Position numbers and translations under genes: made by a program. From an uncultured Bacteroidota bacterium (GTDB taxonomy: Bacteria; Bacteroidota; Bacteroidia; Bacteroidales; GWA2-32-17), in assembly GCA_903837285.1 (NCBI GenBank), contig CAILUD010000011.1, positions 1 to 49,756 of the forward strand: a stretch of DNA of 49,756 nucleotides, in the 5' to 3' direction. Below the pieces are notes generated by a model that searched no databases, was not told the DNA's origin, and worked only from the letters and a program-made list of their open reading frames with translations. This document shows positions 8,599 to 17,440 of the stretch, in pieces (positions within the stretch are counted from its first letter, which is position 1; each line of letters starts with the position of its first letter).

Positions 8599-9324
8599 AT
8601 GAATCTTTACTCTAAATTTACTTCAAAAAACAAGAAGCTTGCACTTCTGATTGATCCTGATAAAACATCAGGTATTGAAGCTGCAAAGCTGGCTAAAAAT
8701 GCTGAAGAAAATGGATTCAGTTTTATTTTTGTTGGTGGTAGCTTGGTTACCGAGCCAATTGATAAATTAGTTGAGAAAATAAAATTATCATGTAATATTC
8801 CTGTTATTTTATTCCCTGGTAGTCCATTACAGTTAACACCTAAAGCAGATGGGTTATTACTTTTATCTTTAATTTCGGGAAGAAATCCGGAATATTTAAT
8901 TGGTCACCATGTTAATGCAGCACCAGTGATTAAAAAATATAAACTTGTAACAATACCCACAGGTTATATTTTAATAAATGGTGGTAAAGTTTCTTCAACG
9001 GAATATATGAGCAATACAAAAGCAATTCCTGTTACAAAAATTGACATTATAAAATCTACAGCATTAGCAGGCGAAATGCTTGGATTAAAACTTATTTATC
9101 TTGAAGCCGGAAGTGGAGCGCATAATTCTGTTTCCGAAGAAATAATTAAAGAAGTAAAAAAAACAGTCTCTATTCCTGTAATTGTTGGAGGTGGAATTAA
9201 TAATACTAAACAATTAACCTCAATTTTTAATGCCGGTGCAGATGTTGTTGTAATAGGCACAGCAATTGAAAAAGACCAAACTTTAATTAAAAAACTTGGT
9301 AAAGTTTTAAAAAACAAGCAATAA
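8599..9324 (+). CDS. Geranylgeranylglyceryl phosphate synthase family prenyltransferase
   Basis: GGGPS/PcrB-family TIM-barrel enzyme that joins a polyprenyl diphosphate to glycerol-1-phosphate, forming an ether bond. Visible motifs: LLIDPDKT (about 17-24), FIFVGGSLVTEP, ILFPGSPLQLTPKADGLLLLSLISGRNPEYLIG (the long prenyl-binding region), YLEAGSGA and IPVIVGGGINN (phosphate binding). The 241-residue length and the GRNPEYLIG segment match the group II enzymes found in Bacteroidota as well as archaea. The physiological product in bacteria is not settled. It is preceded by a 151-base gap, so it may have its own promoter. Confidence 0.9.
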   Translation: MNLYSKFTSKNKKLALLIDPDKTSGIEAAKLAKNAEENGFSFIFVGGSLVTEPIDKLVEKIKLSCNIPVILFPGSPLQLTPKADGLLLLSLISGRNPEYLIGHHVNAAPVIKKYKLVTIPTGYILINGGKVSSTEYMSNTKAIPVTKIDIIKSTALAGEMLGLKLIYLEAGSGAHNSVSEEIIKEVKKTVSIPVIVGGGINNTKQLTSIFNAGADVVVIGTAIEKDQTLIKKLGKVLKNKQ

Positions 9325-9327
9325 CGT

Positions 9328-9394
9328 ATGTCATTCTGAGCAACGCGAAGAATCTAGACACGAAATAGATTCTTCGCGTTGCTCAGAATGACAT
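9328..9394. repeat. Perfect 29-bp palindromic repeat (REP-like)
   Basis: Arms 9328-9356 and 9366-9394 are exact reverse complements over 29 bases, around a 9-base loop. Each arm holds TCATTCTGAG, CAACGCGAAG and AATCTA. It lies between convergent genes and could stop transcription from both sides. It resembles dispersed intergenic palindromes with TCATTCTGAGC...GAAGAATCT cores seen in many Bacteroidota. Confidence 0.9.
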
Positions 9395-9431
9395 TTAGAT
9401 TAATTTAAAGCTAATATTTAACGCGCATTAA

Positions 9432-10148
9432 CTAATAAATCCCTATTTCCAGGCCAACGCTTAGCTTTGGTAATTCAGGGTATTTGTAACTTGGCTTAAT
9501 TAAGTCGGAGAAACGATATGTTGCACTTATAGCAATATGATTTGAGCCAATTCGGGCTTTAAACCCATATTCATAATTTTCAAAATACTTTAATTTCTGC
9601 TCAGTAACGGTTATCACTTTTGCATTACTGCTATCTGCAGCTACAGTATTGTCCCTTATAAAATGCGAATTTGCAAAATCCCAACTTGCATAACAACCTA
9701 CATCTAAATATTTCCCAATTTTATTTCCCCTCTTATCAAAATTAAATCTTGTAAATAATTGAACACCTAATCCACTTACAATTAGCCTTTCTCTTTTATG
9801 TTTTAAACTATCGGGAAATATTTTTTTTGCATTTTGTTTTATACTATATGTAGAAGAATTAAAATTTAAAGCATATCCAACCGACCAGAAATTATTTATT
9901 TTCATTTTATGTCTATACCCTAAAAAGAAAACATTTGAAACAGCATTTTTAACAGTTGCAGATTGATCAGAAAAATTGTCCGCAATAACCTCGTAACCCA
10001 TATAAAAGTGGCTAAATCGCCTTAAATTCGGACCTTTTTTAGGTATTAGAGTATCATTTATTGGATTCTCTTCTAATAATACATTTTGGGAAAATGTATC
10101 AAAAGAAAAAAAAAATACTAAAACAATAAAAACATATTTCATTTTCAA
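9432..10148 (-). CDS. Outer-membrane beta-barrel protein, unknown function
   Basis: A 238-residue exported protein. The signal peptide MKMKYVFIVLVFFFSFDTFSQ ends in the Ser-Gln typical of Bacteroidota. A start at the second Met (10142) is equally possible. The rest alternates polar and hydrophobic residues with aromatic strand ends (FYMGYEVIADNF, NVFFLGYRHKMK, FWSVGYALNF, GVQLFTRFNF) and ends SVGLEIGIY, consistent with a small barrel. I cannot assign a named family. It follows the subtilase gene by 4 bases and is probably co-transcribed with it and the phosphatase. Confidence 0.75.
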   Translation of the reverse strand: MKMKYVFIVLVFFFSFDTFSQNVLLEENPINDTLIPKKGPNLRRFSHFYMGYEVIADNFSDQSATVKNAVSNVFFLGYRHKMKINNFWSVGYALNFNSSTYSIKQNAKKIFPDSLKHKRERLIVSGLGVQLFTRFNFDKRGNKIGKYLDVGCYASWDFANSHFIRDNTVAADSSNAKVITVTEQKLKYFENYEYGFKARIGSNHIAISATYRFSDLIKPSYKYPELPKLSVGLEIGIY

Positions 10149-10152
10149 ATCA

Positions 10153-11706
10153 TTAAAATTGTTTTTCGAGCATATAACCTAAATAATAAATACGAAGAAT
10201 ATCTCCCTTGGCAAAATCTGTAGGATCTAATGTTATAACGTTATTTTGATAAACTTCAATAACTGCATATTTTTTAAGTCGGGTTTTTGAATCCTGAATA
10301 TGATAATATAAATATTTATTCTTGGCTTGTTTTGCTGGTAATATTATTGCTTTAACAGAAATAGCATTTTCATTTGCATCAATTTCAACTGTTGGCAGTT
10401 TTTCTTCTTTTATATTATTTCCAAGAAAATATGAAGCCTGTGGAACTCCATACCCATGCGCATAATCAAAATAAGGATAAAGACTTGCCGATTTTTCGAT
10501 TTCAAAAAACAATTGCATATTTGTTAACTTTAAATTGGATTGCCATGCACATGCCGCAAAACCAGCAATTAACGGACTCGAAAAAGAAGTTCCATCAGTT
10601 TCGTGAATGTTGTTAGGACTAGCAGCAATAACATGCGAAAAGGCAGAAACATTTGGTTTTAACCGCCAATCTGACGATGGTCCATATGAACTATAATTCA
10701 TATGATAATAAGTTTTTGGATCTATTCCACCTATTGTTAAAACGCTATCAGCATCAGCAGGTGTAATAATCTTTTTCCATTTGTTAGTACCTTCATTTCC
10801 TGCAGCATTAACAACTAGCATCCCCTTTGAAGCCGCCATATTTGCAGCACGCGACACAAGGCTGCGTTTACCGTTCATTTCCCATGGGAAATATCGGCTA
10901 TCGGTATATCCAAGCGAACTATTTATAATTTTCGCACCATTTTTATCAGCCCATTCAACAGCTTGTAGCCAGTTTTTTTCTTCGCTAAACGGTTCGGAAC
11001 CAACTTCTGTACGAGCTAAAAGGAACTCAGCATCAGTAGCTAATCCGATTGGAATACCATCTATTAATCCGGCAATACATGATAAAACATTTGTTCCATG
11101 GCTATTTGCCAGATAAACATTCTCTTTATCTGAAGTAAAATCCCATGTTTTAATAATTTTTTTTGCATTTCTAATATATTCAAAAGCGGGATGCGTATTT
11201 GTTCCAGGAAAACCGCCATCAAAAATCGCAATACGAATTCCGTTACCTGTAAAACCTGCATTTTTAAATAAGTCACCTTGTAAATGCCCTGTCTGGTTTT
11301 TTAAAAATTCCTTTTGAATAGAATCAACGTCTATTTCATTTCCAGAAGAACACAATTCTGAATGGGAAACTAATTCCTCAACAATATGCACAAAGGGTAA
11401 TTTTTGAACATCTGATATCTGATTATAATTTGCTTCAACAAAAATCACATTAAACCATCTGGAAGTTCCCGTTATACTGTCTACTTTACCGTAAATTATT
11501 TCTTTATAACCATTTGAGACAGGAAAATCAGTCGAATCAAACAGAGAAATTTCTAAAGCCATTCTTCTTTCAATTGCTTTTGCATCAAAATAAGTAAAAG
11601 GATTAAATTCGACTCCTTTTTTATTTTTCAAGAAAACAGCATATTTATTTTGTGAGAATGAATTAATTGCAAAACATATTAATATAACAAAAAGTAAAAA
11701 CCTCAT
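10153..11706 (-). CDS. Secreted S8 (subtilisin-like) serine peptidase
   Basis: A 517-residue protein with signal peptide MRFLLFVILICFAINSFSQ. An N-terminal inhibitor-like region occupies about residues 20-115. The catalytic triad is complete: Asp163 in IAIFDGGFPG, His203 in NSHGTNVLS, and Ser374 in GTSFSSPLIAG. The oxyanion Asn303 sits in NAAGNEG. The C-terminal 95 residues (from about 422) form a beta-rich extension, but lack a recognisable T9SS sorting domain, so it may stay in the periplasm or be released. It sits 5 bases after the PafA-like phosphatase in the same operon. Target proteins are unknown. Confidence 0.92.
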   Translation of the reverse strand: MRFLLFVILICFAINSFSQNKYAVFLKNKKGVEFNPFTYFDAKAIERRMALEISLFDSTDFPVSNGYKEIIYGKVDSITGTSRWFNVIFVEANYNQISDVQKLPFVHIVEELVSHSELCSSGNEIDVDSIQKEFLKNQTGHLQGDLFKNAGFTGNGIRIAIFDGGFPGTNTHPAFEYIRNAKKIIKTWDFTSDKENVYLANSHGTNVLSCIAGLIDGIPIGLATDAEFLLARTEVGSEPFSEEKNWLQAVEWADKNGAKIINSSLGYTDSRYFPWEMNGKRSLVSRAANMAASKGMLVVNAAGNEGTNKWKKIITPADADSVLTIGGIDPKTYYHMNYSSYGPSSDWRLKPNVSAFSHVIAASPNNIHETDGTSFSSPLIAGFAACAWQSNLKLTNMQLFFEIEKSASLYPYFDYAHGYGVPQASYFLGNNIKEEKLPTVEIDANENAISVKAIILPAKQAKNKYLYYHIQDSKTRLKKYAVIEVYQNNVITLDPTDFAKGDILRIYYLGYMLEKQF

Positions 11707-11711
11707 AATTT

Positions 11712-13361
11712 TTAATTAAAAAGTTCATTTATTGGTTCGCCTGTGCAGCCACTAGGGTACTCAATATTTAACATTGTCGAAATTGTTGGCGCAATATCTA
11801 CCAAATGTATTTCACGTAAAATAGTCTGACGGGTAATTTTCCAGCCATACCATAACAACGGAACATGAGTATCATATGAATAAGCAGTATTATGGTCTAT
11901 ATCATAATCAGAATCTTGTATCCAACCTGGCTCTAAATTTATTAACACATCACCAGAACGCTTCTGATTAAAACTATTTTGCATATACATAAAAATACCT
12001 TTGGTAAAATTATTTGTTTGCAAGGTGTTAGCAGCTACCGCATTTTCGACTCCGTTAAACTGTAACAAAAAAGAAGCTACTTTGTTTTGTATTTCTGATA
12101 ATGAGATTTTAGAATCTTCTATCAAAGTATGATTAAGAAATATTTGTTGATCAAGATAAGTAAGCACCCACTCACCTTCACCATAAACTGCATTTAAATA
12201 ACTTTTTAAAAGCGACAAAGCATAATATTGTTTAAAAACCCCTCCAGGCAATTTGTTATCAATTAAATATTGGGGATTATCTGACGAACCATGATCAGCT
12301 GTCAAGAAAATAAGAACATTTTCTTTCCCTATTTCGGTTTCTACAAAATCAATTAAATGAGCAATTTCTTTATCCAAACGTAAATATGTATCTTCAATTT
12401 CAACAGATAAAGGGCCAAAACGATGCCCAATATAATCAGGCGGAGAAAAACTAATTGCAAGAAAATCGGTACTATTGCCCTTACCCAGATTTTCGCCCAT
12501 TAATGCTGCAATTGCAAAATCGTGAGTGTAAGTATTTCCAAAAGGACACGATTTCAAAAAAGAATAGTCTCTGTCTTTTTTTGCTGGTTTACTAAGAAAA
12601 GCTAAATCGTAAGGAAAACAACTTTGCTTATTGCCAAATCCCTTTTCGTATTTATTTGTATCTGGCAGACTTTCTTTATATTCTGGTATTGTTAACATTG
12701 GAGTCCAAAGTCTATCTAAATAAAAATCTGCTAATTTTTTATTATTAAAATCTACAACCCACTTTGGAAGAGTATCCAAATAATATGTGCTTGTTATAAT
12801 ATTTCCAGATTTATCATCATACCAATATGCCGCGTTTGGGTTATGTCCACCTGATAAAATTGATGCTCTGTCTTTTAAAGAAATTGAAATGACTTTTGAT
12901 TTATTCTGATTTGATAATTTTAGCTGATCGCCTATTGTGGTTGTTAATAGATTTGCTGGCGACACTTTTCCTTTATCAGAATTACTTCCAACGGTTTTTA
13001 CTCTGGAATCTTCGACACAATATACTTTTTGTTTTTTTAATCTTACATACCATTCATTTGAGACAATTCCATTTACAGATGGAGTAGCACCAGTATAAAT
13101 TGTTGCATGTCCTGGGCCGGTTTGAGTATAAATATAATTCTGACGGGCATTTTTACAAAAAGCACCTTCGTTTACAAAACGTTTAAAACCATTTTTTTCT
13201 AACTTATCCCAATATCTTGAAATGTAATCGTATCGCATTTGATCAACAACAATTCCAATTACAAGCTTTGGTTTTTCGGGCGGAATTGCCTTAGTTTTTT
13301 GAGCATTGCTTATATTTATAAAAAATAAAAACCCAATAATTAATATGGCAGTATATCGCAT
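11712..13361 (-). CDS. PafA-like alkaline phosphatase (phosphate monoesterase)
   Basis: Alkaline-phosphatase superfamily enzyme, exported by signal peptide MRYTAILIIGFLFFINISNA. Residues line up closely with PafA of Elizabethkingia/Chryseobacterium: metal Asp40 (VVDQMRYDY), nucleophile Thr81 in QTGPGHATI (PafA T79), Asn102 in SNEW (N100), Lys163 and Arg165 in SLKDRAS (K162/R164), Asp309/His313 in PPDYIGHRFG, Asp356/His357 in TADHGSS, and a late His in YDTHVPLLW. The Lys-Arg pair marks a monoesterase rather than an NPP-type diesterase. I infer periplasmic or surface phosphate scavenging. It is the first gene of a three-gene operon with a subtilase and a barrel protein. Confidence 0.9.
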   Translation of the reverse strand: MRYTAILIIGFLFFINISNAQKTKAIPPEKPKLVIGIVVDQMRYDYISRYWDKLEKNGFKRFVNEGAFCKNARQNYIYTQTGPGHATIYTGATPSVNGIVSNEWYVRLKKQKVYCVEDSRVKTVGSNSDKGKVSPANLLTTTIGDQLKLSNQNKSKVISISLKDRASILSGGHNPNAAYWYDDKSGNIITSTYYLDTLPKWVVDFNNKKLADFYLDRLWTPMLTIPEYKESLPDTNKYEKGFGNKQSCFPYDLAFLSKPAKKDRDYSFLKSCPFGNTYTHDFAIAALMGENLGKGNSTDFLAISFSPPDYIGHRFGPLSVEIEDTYLRLDKEIAHLIDFVETEIGKENVLIFLTADHGSSDNPQYLIDNKLPGGVFKQYYALSLLKSYLNAVYGEGEWVLTYLDQQIFLNHTLIEDSKISLSEIQNKVASFLLQFNGVENAVAANTLQTNNFTKGIFMYMQNSFNQKRSGDVLINLEPGWIQDSDYDIDHNTAYSYDTHVPLLWYGWKITRQTILREIHLVDIAPTISTMLNIEYPSGCTGEPINELFN

Positions 13362-13486
13362 AATCTTGTTTCGTTAATTCAATTACAAAAATTGTGATTT
13401 TTGTTCACATTTCCGAATTTAAAATATTTACTAGTGGCTTTAGTGAACTTAGAATTACAATTTTTATTATTTTTATAAAAAATATA

Positions 13487-13903
13487 ATGAAGGTATTTTT
13501 TTATATATCACTCACTATCCTATTTTTAGGTTGCAAAAAAGCAGAAACGGATAATCAAAAACCGTTTATAACTATTTTAAAACCTGCGAATCATGCTAAT
13601 ATTTCTTTAGGCCATAATTTACTTTATGAAATTGAATTAAAAGATGACTTTCAATTAGTAGAATGCAGAATTAAAATACAATCTGCTACCATACCAATGA
13701 ACAAGAATATTGAAAGTAATTTATGGGATACTACGTTTGTAAAATCTATTTCTGGAATTGAAGCATATATTAAAGACCAATTATTAGTACCTTCAATTAT
13801 TGATTCTGGAAGATATCTTTTTATGGTATACTGTAAAGATAAAACCGGAAACGAAGAATTTACCGCAAGAGATTTTAAAGTTATAACCGCAATAACGAAA
13901 TAA
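13487..13903 (+). CDS. Small lipoprotein, unknown function
   Basis: The frame is open from 13394, but the ATG at 13487 gives a proper lipoprotein signal, MKVFFYISLTILFLGCKK, with Cys16 lipidated, so I choose it. The mature part of about 122 residues (PFITILKPANHANISLGHNLLYEIELKDDFQLVECRIKI shortened here as a beta-rich immunoglobulin-like start) ends GRYLFMVYCKDKTGNEE.ARDFKV. This looks like a DUF4625-type beta-sandwich lipoprotein, a tentative match. It stands alone, divergent from the phosphatase operon. Confidence 0.7.
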   Translation: MKVFFYISLTILFLGCKKAETDNQKPFITILKPANHANISLGHNLLYEIELKDDFQLVECRIKIQSATIPMNKNIESNLWDTTFVKSISGIEAYIKDQLLVPSIIDSGRYLFMVYCKDKTGNEEFTARDFKVITAITK

Positions 13904-14033
13904 ATTTTTATAACTTACAAGTCACTCTATTTCTGTTAATTACAACAATATTCTAAATTAATTCTAAAAAATATAATCACATTGTATAGATAAAATATAG
14001 GTAATTTATACATGTCGTTATGCACATATATCA

Positions 14034-14041
14034 TACTTTTG
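14034..14041 (+). promoter_or_regulatory. TAnnTTTG -7 box for murQ
   Basis: The bases TACTTTTG match the -7 consensus. Transcription would start near 14048, so both the TTG at 14061 and the ATG at 14106 are possible starts. Confidence 0.55.
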
Positions 14042-14105
14042 CATAAATAAAATATTTTCATTGCACAGTTTTGAAAATTGCCGTAGGTTTGAACTTTTAA
14101 AAATT

Positions 14106-14906
14106 ATGAAAAATACCGAATCCGACTCGCAATATAATCATTTAGAAAAAATGACAATTCGTGAGATTTTATGTAACATTAATCACGAAGACCATAAAGT
14201 TCCAATTGCAATTGAACAAGTAATTCCTCAAATAGAAAAACTTTCTCAAGCTGTTTATGAAAAGCTAAAAAATGGCGGCAGGCTTTTTTATATTGGTTCT
14301 GGCACAAGTGGAAGGCTAGGAATTGTAGATGCATCAGAGTGCCCACCAACTTTTGGAGTAGATAAAGGTTTGGTAATTGGAATAATTGCTGGTGGAGATA
14401 TTGCAATTCGACAGGCCGTTGAGCATGCCGAAGATGACTATGATACAGGGTGGAAAGAATTAGTTAAAAATAATATTACAAATAAAGATGTAGTAATAGG
14501 AATCTCGGCATCAGGAACAACTCCTTACGTTATTGGCACACTGCAACACTGTGCAAAGAATAATATAATTACTGGCGCAATTACTTCAAATCCAGGATCA
14601 CCAATTGGCTTAGAAGCAACATTCCCTGTTGAAGTAAATACAGGTTCGGAATTTATTACCGGCAGTACAAGAATGAAAAGCGGAACTGCTCAAAAGCTTA
14701 TTTTAAATATGATTTCAACATCAGTAATGATAAAGCTAGGCAGAGTTATTGGAAATAAAATGGTAGATATGAAACTAAGTAATAATAAATTAATTGAACG
14801 TGGTACAAGAATGATATCAACTTTTTTAAATATTCCAGAAGAGCAAGCAAAAGCATTGCTTTTAGAGTACAAAAGTGTAAGAAAAGTTATTGAAAAATAT
14901 TCTTAA
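14106..14906 (+). CDS. murQ: N-acetylmuramic acid 6-phosphate etherase
   Basis: MurQ cleaves the lactyl ether of MurNAc-6-phosphate, giving GlcNAc-6-P in peptidoglycan recycling. Signature segments are present: LFYIGSGTSGRLGIVDASECPPTFG (SIS-domain sugar-phosphate site), GGDIAIRQAVEHAEDD (catalytic Glu region), VVIGISASGTTPYV and EFITGSTRMKSGTAQKLILNM. The frame opens at a TTG (14061), but the ATG at 14106 begins MKNTESDSQYNHLEKMTIREIL, the usual MurQ opening, so I use it (266 residues). The gene stands alone with its own -7 box and a terminator-like hairpin behind it. Confidence 0.94.
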   Translation: MKNTESDSQYNHLEKMTIREILCNINHEDHKVPIAIEQVIPQIEKLSQAVYEKLKNGGRLFYIGSGTSGRLGIVDASECPPTFGVDKGLVIGIIAGGDIAIRQAVEHAEDDYDTGWKELVKNNITNKDVVIGISASGTTPYVIGTLQHCAKNNIITGAITSNPGSPIGLEATFPVEVNTGSEFITGSTRMKSGTAQKLILNMISTSVMIKLGRVIGNKMVDMKLSNNKLIERGTRMISTFLNIPEEQAKALLLEYKSVRKVIEKYS

Positions 14907-14965
14907 TTTTAAAATCTAAAATGATTAAACAAATTAACATTTATTTTCTTTTGGTCTGTTTTTAG

Positions 14966-14985
14966 AAAAGTGATTCACTTTTTTT
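14966..14985 (+). terminator. Intrinsic terminator after murQ
   Basis: AAAAGTGA (14966-14973) pairs with TCACTTTT (14975-14982), and the T-run extends to 14985. It lies about 60 bases after the murQ stop. Confidence 0.65.
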
Positions 14986-15041
14986 AAATTTAATTTGAAA
15001 TAATTTTTAATTTAGCAATATAAAACCAAAAACCTTTAGTT

Positions 15042-16121
15042 ATGAGAAATAAGATTATTGTATTATTAATGGGATTATTATTGATGACTTCATTCTCATC
15101 ATATTCCCAATCAAAAAAGAAGAAAAAAGACAAAAAATCTAAAGCAGTAATTGAGCAACCAGTTTTAGTTCCTGAAAATTCAAAGGAGAATTCAAATTCA
15201 ACAATTGCAAATCCTAATTCAAATTCTAAAGAAATTACTCCTACTACTGAAAAAAAACCAACAGAAGTTCAACAGACTCCTGACAAAAAACCAGTTGAAA
15301 TAACAAATGCAGAAATTAAACCAATAAATTTCGAACAGATTATACAAGAATCAAAACCTGTTGTTACAGACAAGCCAAATGGTTCAATAAATTGGACACA
15401 ACAATATGTAGAAGCAAAAGGATTTTCTGTAATGGATAATGTTAAATTCACAAATCCGGCACAGGCAAAAGCAATGGCACGCCGTGGTGCAACAGTTGAT
15501 GCTCAAAGAAATCTTTTGGAAATAGTAAAAGGTGTTCAGGTAACTGGCGAAACTACCGTAAATGATATGATTGCTACAAGTGATTTTATTTACACAAAAG
15601 TAGATGGAATTATTAAAGGTGCTCAAATAGTTGGAGAACCTATTGAAAAAGATGGTGGAATTGAAGTTAAAATGAGAGTACCATTATATGAAACTAATGG
15701 CATTGCATCTGCAGTTTATGATAAAGTTCCAGCCATAAAAAGCGTTAATGCACTTAACGATGCTCTTGCTCAAGTTCCACCTGAAATTAAAGATCAGGTT
15801 TTACAAGGATTAGCATTTAACTTTAATGGTAAAAAAATAGATCCTTCAATGTTCCCTGTAATAGTTGATGAGAACAATAATTTGGTTCTTGATCTTTCAA
15901 AAATATATGATCCAAAAAACGGAAAATTTCCTCAATTACTTTCATCAACAGAAGAAATATTTAAAGAAATAGGATTTAATAAAGGACTTCAAATGCTTAA
16001 TGTTATAAAAGCAGAATCGGGCAGAATTGTAATTGATAATGAAAGTATAAAAAAAGTAAACTGGGGAAAAATTGGTCAGACAGTTTCAAAAATTGGAAAA
16101 TTTCTTTTAATGCTTATTTAA
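15042..16121 (+). CDS. Exported LPP20-domain-like protein
   Basis: A 359-residue protein with signal peptide MRNKIIVLLMGLLLMTSFSSYSQ. A low-complexity Lys/Pro/Thr/Asn linker follows (about 25-105). The central domain (about 118-230) contains QAKAMARRGATVDAQRNLLEIVKGVQV and IEVKMRVPLYE. This is the pattern of the LPP20 lipoprotein family: an alpha-beta fold with a conserved A-R-AA-DAQRNL helix. No lipobox is seen. The C-terminal 130 residues are not recognised. It leads a plus-strand group of three exported proteins of unknown role (20-base gap to the next). Confidence 0.7.
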   Translation: MRNKIIVLLMGLLLMTSFSSYSQSKKKKKDKKSKAVIEQPVLVPENSKENSNSTIANPNSNSKEITPTTEKKPTEVQQTPDKKPVEITNAEIKPINFEQIIQESKPVVTDKPNGSINWTQQYVEAKGFSVMDNVKFTNPAQAKAMARRGATVDAQRNLLEIVKGVQVTGETTVNDMIATSDFIYTKVDGIIKGAQIVGEPIEKDGGIEVKMRVPLYETNGIASAVYDKVPAIKSVNALNDALAQVPPEIKDQVLQGLAFNFNGKKIDPSMFPVIVDENNNLVLDLSKIYDPKNGKFPQLLSSTEEIFKEIGFNKGLQMLNVIKAESGRIVIDNESIKKVNWGKIGQTVSKIGKFLLMLI

Positions 16122-16141
16122 TTTAAAATAATTAGGTAATT

Positions 16142-17425
16142 ATGAAAAATATAATTTTACTAAGTCTCTTTATTGGGTTAATATTCAGCTTTAACGAGGC
16201 TTTTTCGCAAAAAAAAGGAAAAAAAGATAAAACAAAAACAACCACAACAAATAGCACAAACACAACACCAAACACAGTTCAACCATCCACATCTGTAGTT
16301 GTAAATGAAAGTTTAAAAGGCGATAACAACGTAACCGAAGTAGAGGTAAAAGGTGTTGGTATAAAACGCGATGATGCATTACAGGATGCTTTAAGAAATG
16401 CTGTTGGTCAAGGCGCCGGTGTTGCAATTGTATCTGAAACAAATGTTGAAAATTTTATGGTTGTTCGTGATGCTATTTCTTCAAAAACTGAAGGCTACAT
16501 TTCGAGTTATATTGTTTTAAAAGAAATACCTTTCCCAGACAGATACGAGATTACAATAAAAGCAAAAGTTAGTTTATCGCCATTAAAAGCAGATATTCAA
16601 ACATTATCAAAATCTATAGGTGGTGTTAGGTTTTTAGTAATGTACGATACCAGAAAAGTGTCGGCAGAAGAAAAACCTTATTACGATTTTGCCTGCGAAA
16701 GAGTAAACGAATTTCTTGCCGAAAGAAAATACAGATACATTGATAAAGGAAGATTCGAAACCTTACAAAAAGAAGCAATAGGATTATACCAAGACGAAAC
16801 AAATTCAGAAACCTATGTTCAGCGTTTGGGGATGAAGGCTGATGCTCAATTCATAATCTTAATCAGTAATATTTCATTGACTTCAACTGAAGAAAATTAC
16901 AGATCCGTAACAAAAGTTATGATTGAAGCAAAAGCTTATGATAATTGTACAGCGGAAGGATTAGGAACAATAGTTTTAGAAGCTGATGCTAAATCCGGCG
17001 AAGATGCTAAATCAACAAAATTATTAGGAGTAAAAGATGCAGTAAATAATGGATTTACAAAACTACTTTATTTATTTAATCAATACATTGGGAACTGGGT
17101 AAATAATGGCACACCATACGAAATTAGATTTTATTCTATTGGAACATTCAGAGATTTTCGCGAGTTAAGAAATAAAATGCTTGCTGACTCAAAATTTGGT
17201 GGCCAATTAGAAATTGTTAGTCTCGATAATTTCACAAAACTTAACCTGACTTTCAAAGACAGACCAGATGATTTAGCATATAAAATTCTTGATTATGCAG
17301 ATCAAATACCTGAATTTAAATCAAAAATACTGGACGTAAAGCTAATTTATGGAAGACAAATAAATTATGCTCCTCAAAAAGTAAAAGTTCCAGAGTTAGA
17401 ACAGGCAAAATCAAATATTAAATAA
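16142..17425 (+). CDS. Exported protein with FlgT-N/LPP20-like domain
   Basis: A 427-residue protein with signal peptide MKNIILLSLFIGLIFSFNEAFSQ, then a Lys/Thr/Asn-rich linker (24-60). A domain at about 65-155 contains VEVKGVGIKRDDALQDALRNAVGQGAG and a YEITIKAKVSL strand. The DALQDALRNAV helix resembles the FlgT N-terminal and LPP20 folds, and echoes the neighbouring 359-residue protein. The second half (about 160-300) resembles periplasmic lipoproteins of CsgG/LpoB type, but this is a loose impression. Function unknown; probably a periplasmic or outer-membrane partner of its neighbours. Confidence 0.65.
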   Translation: MKNIILLSLFIGLIFSFNEAFSQKKGKKDKTKTTTTNSTNTTPNTVQPSTSVVVNESLKGDNNVTEVEVKGVGIKRDDALQDALRNAVGQGAGVAIVSETNVENFMVVRDAISSKTEGYISSYIVLKEIPFPDRYEITIKAKVSLSPLKADIQTLSKSIGGVRFLVMYDTRKVSAEEKPYYDFACERVNEFLAERKYRYIDKGRFETLQKEAIGLYQDETNSETYVQRLGMKADAQFIILISNISLTSTEENYRSVTKVMIEAKAYDNCTAEGLGTIVLEADAKSGEDAKSTKLLGVKDAVNNGFTKLLYLFNQYIGNWVNNGTPYEIRFYSIGTFRDFRELRNKMLADSKFGGQLEIVSLDNFTKLNLTFKDRPDDLAYKILDYADQIPEFKSKILDVKLIYGRQINYAPQKVKVPELEQAKSNIK

Positions 17426-17440
17426 TTAAATTACTAAAAA

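Noticed and set aside
14061..14105. TTG start for murQ
   Set aside because: The ATG at 14106 begins the usual MurQ opening; the upstream 15 residues look like leader sequence.
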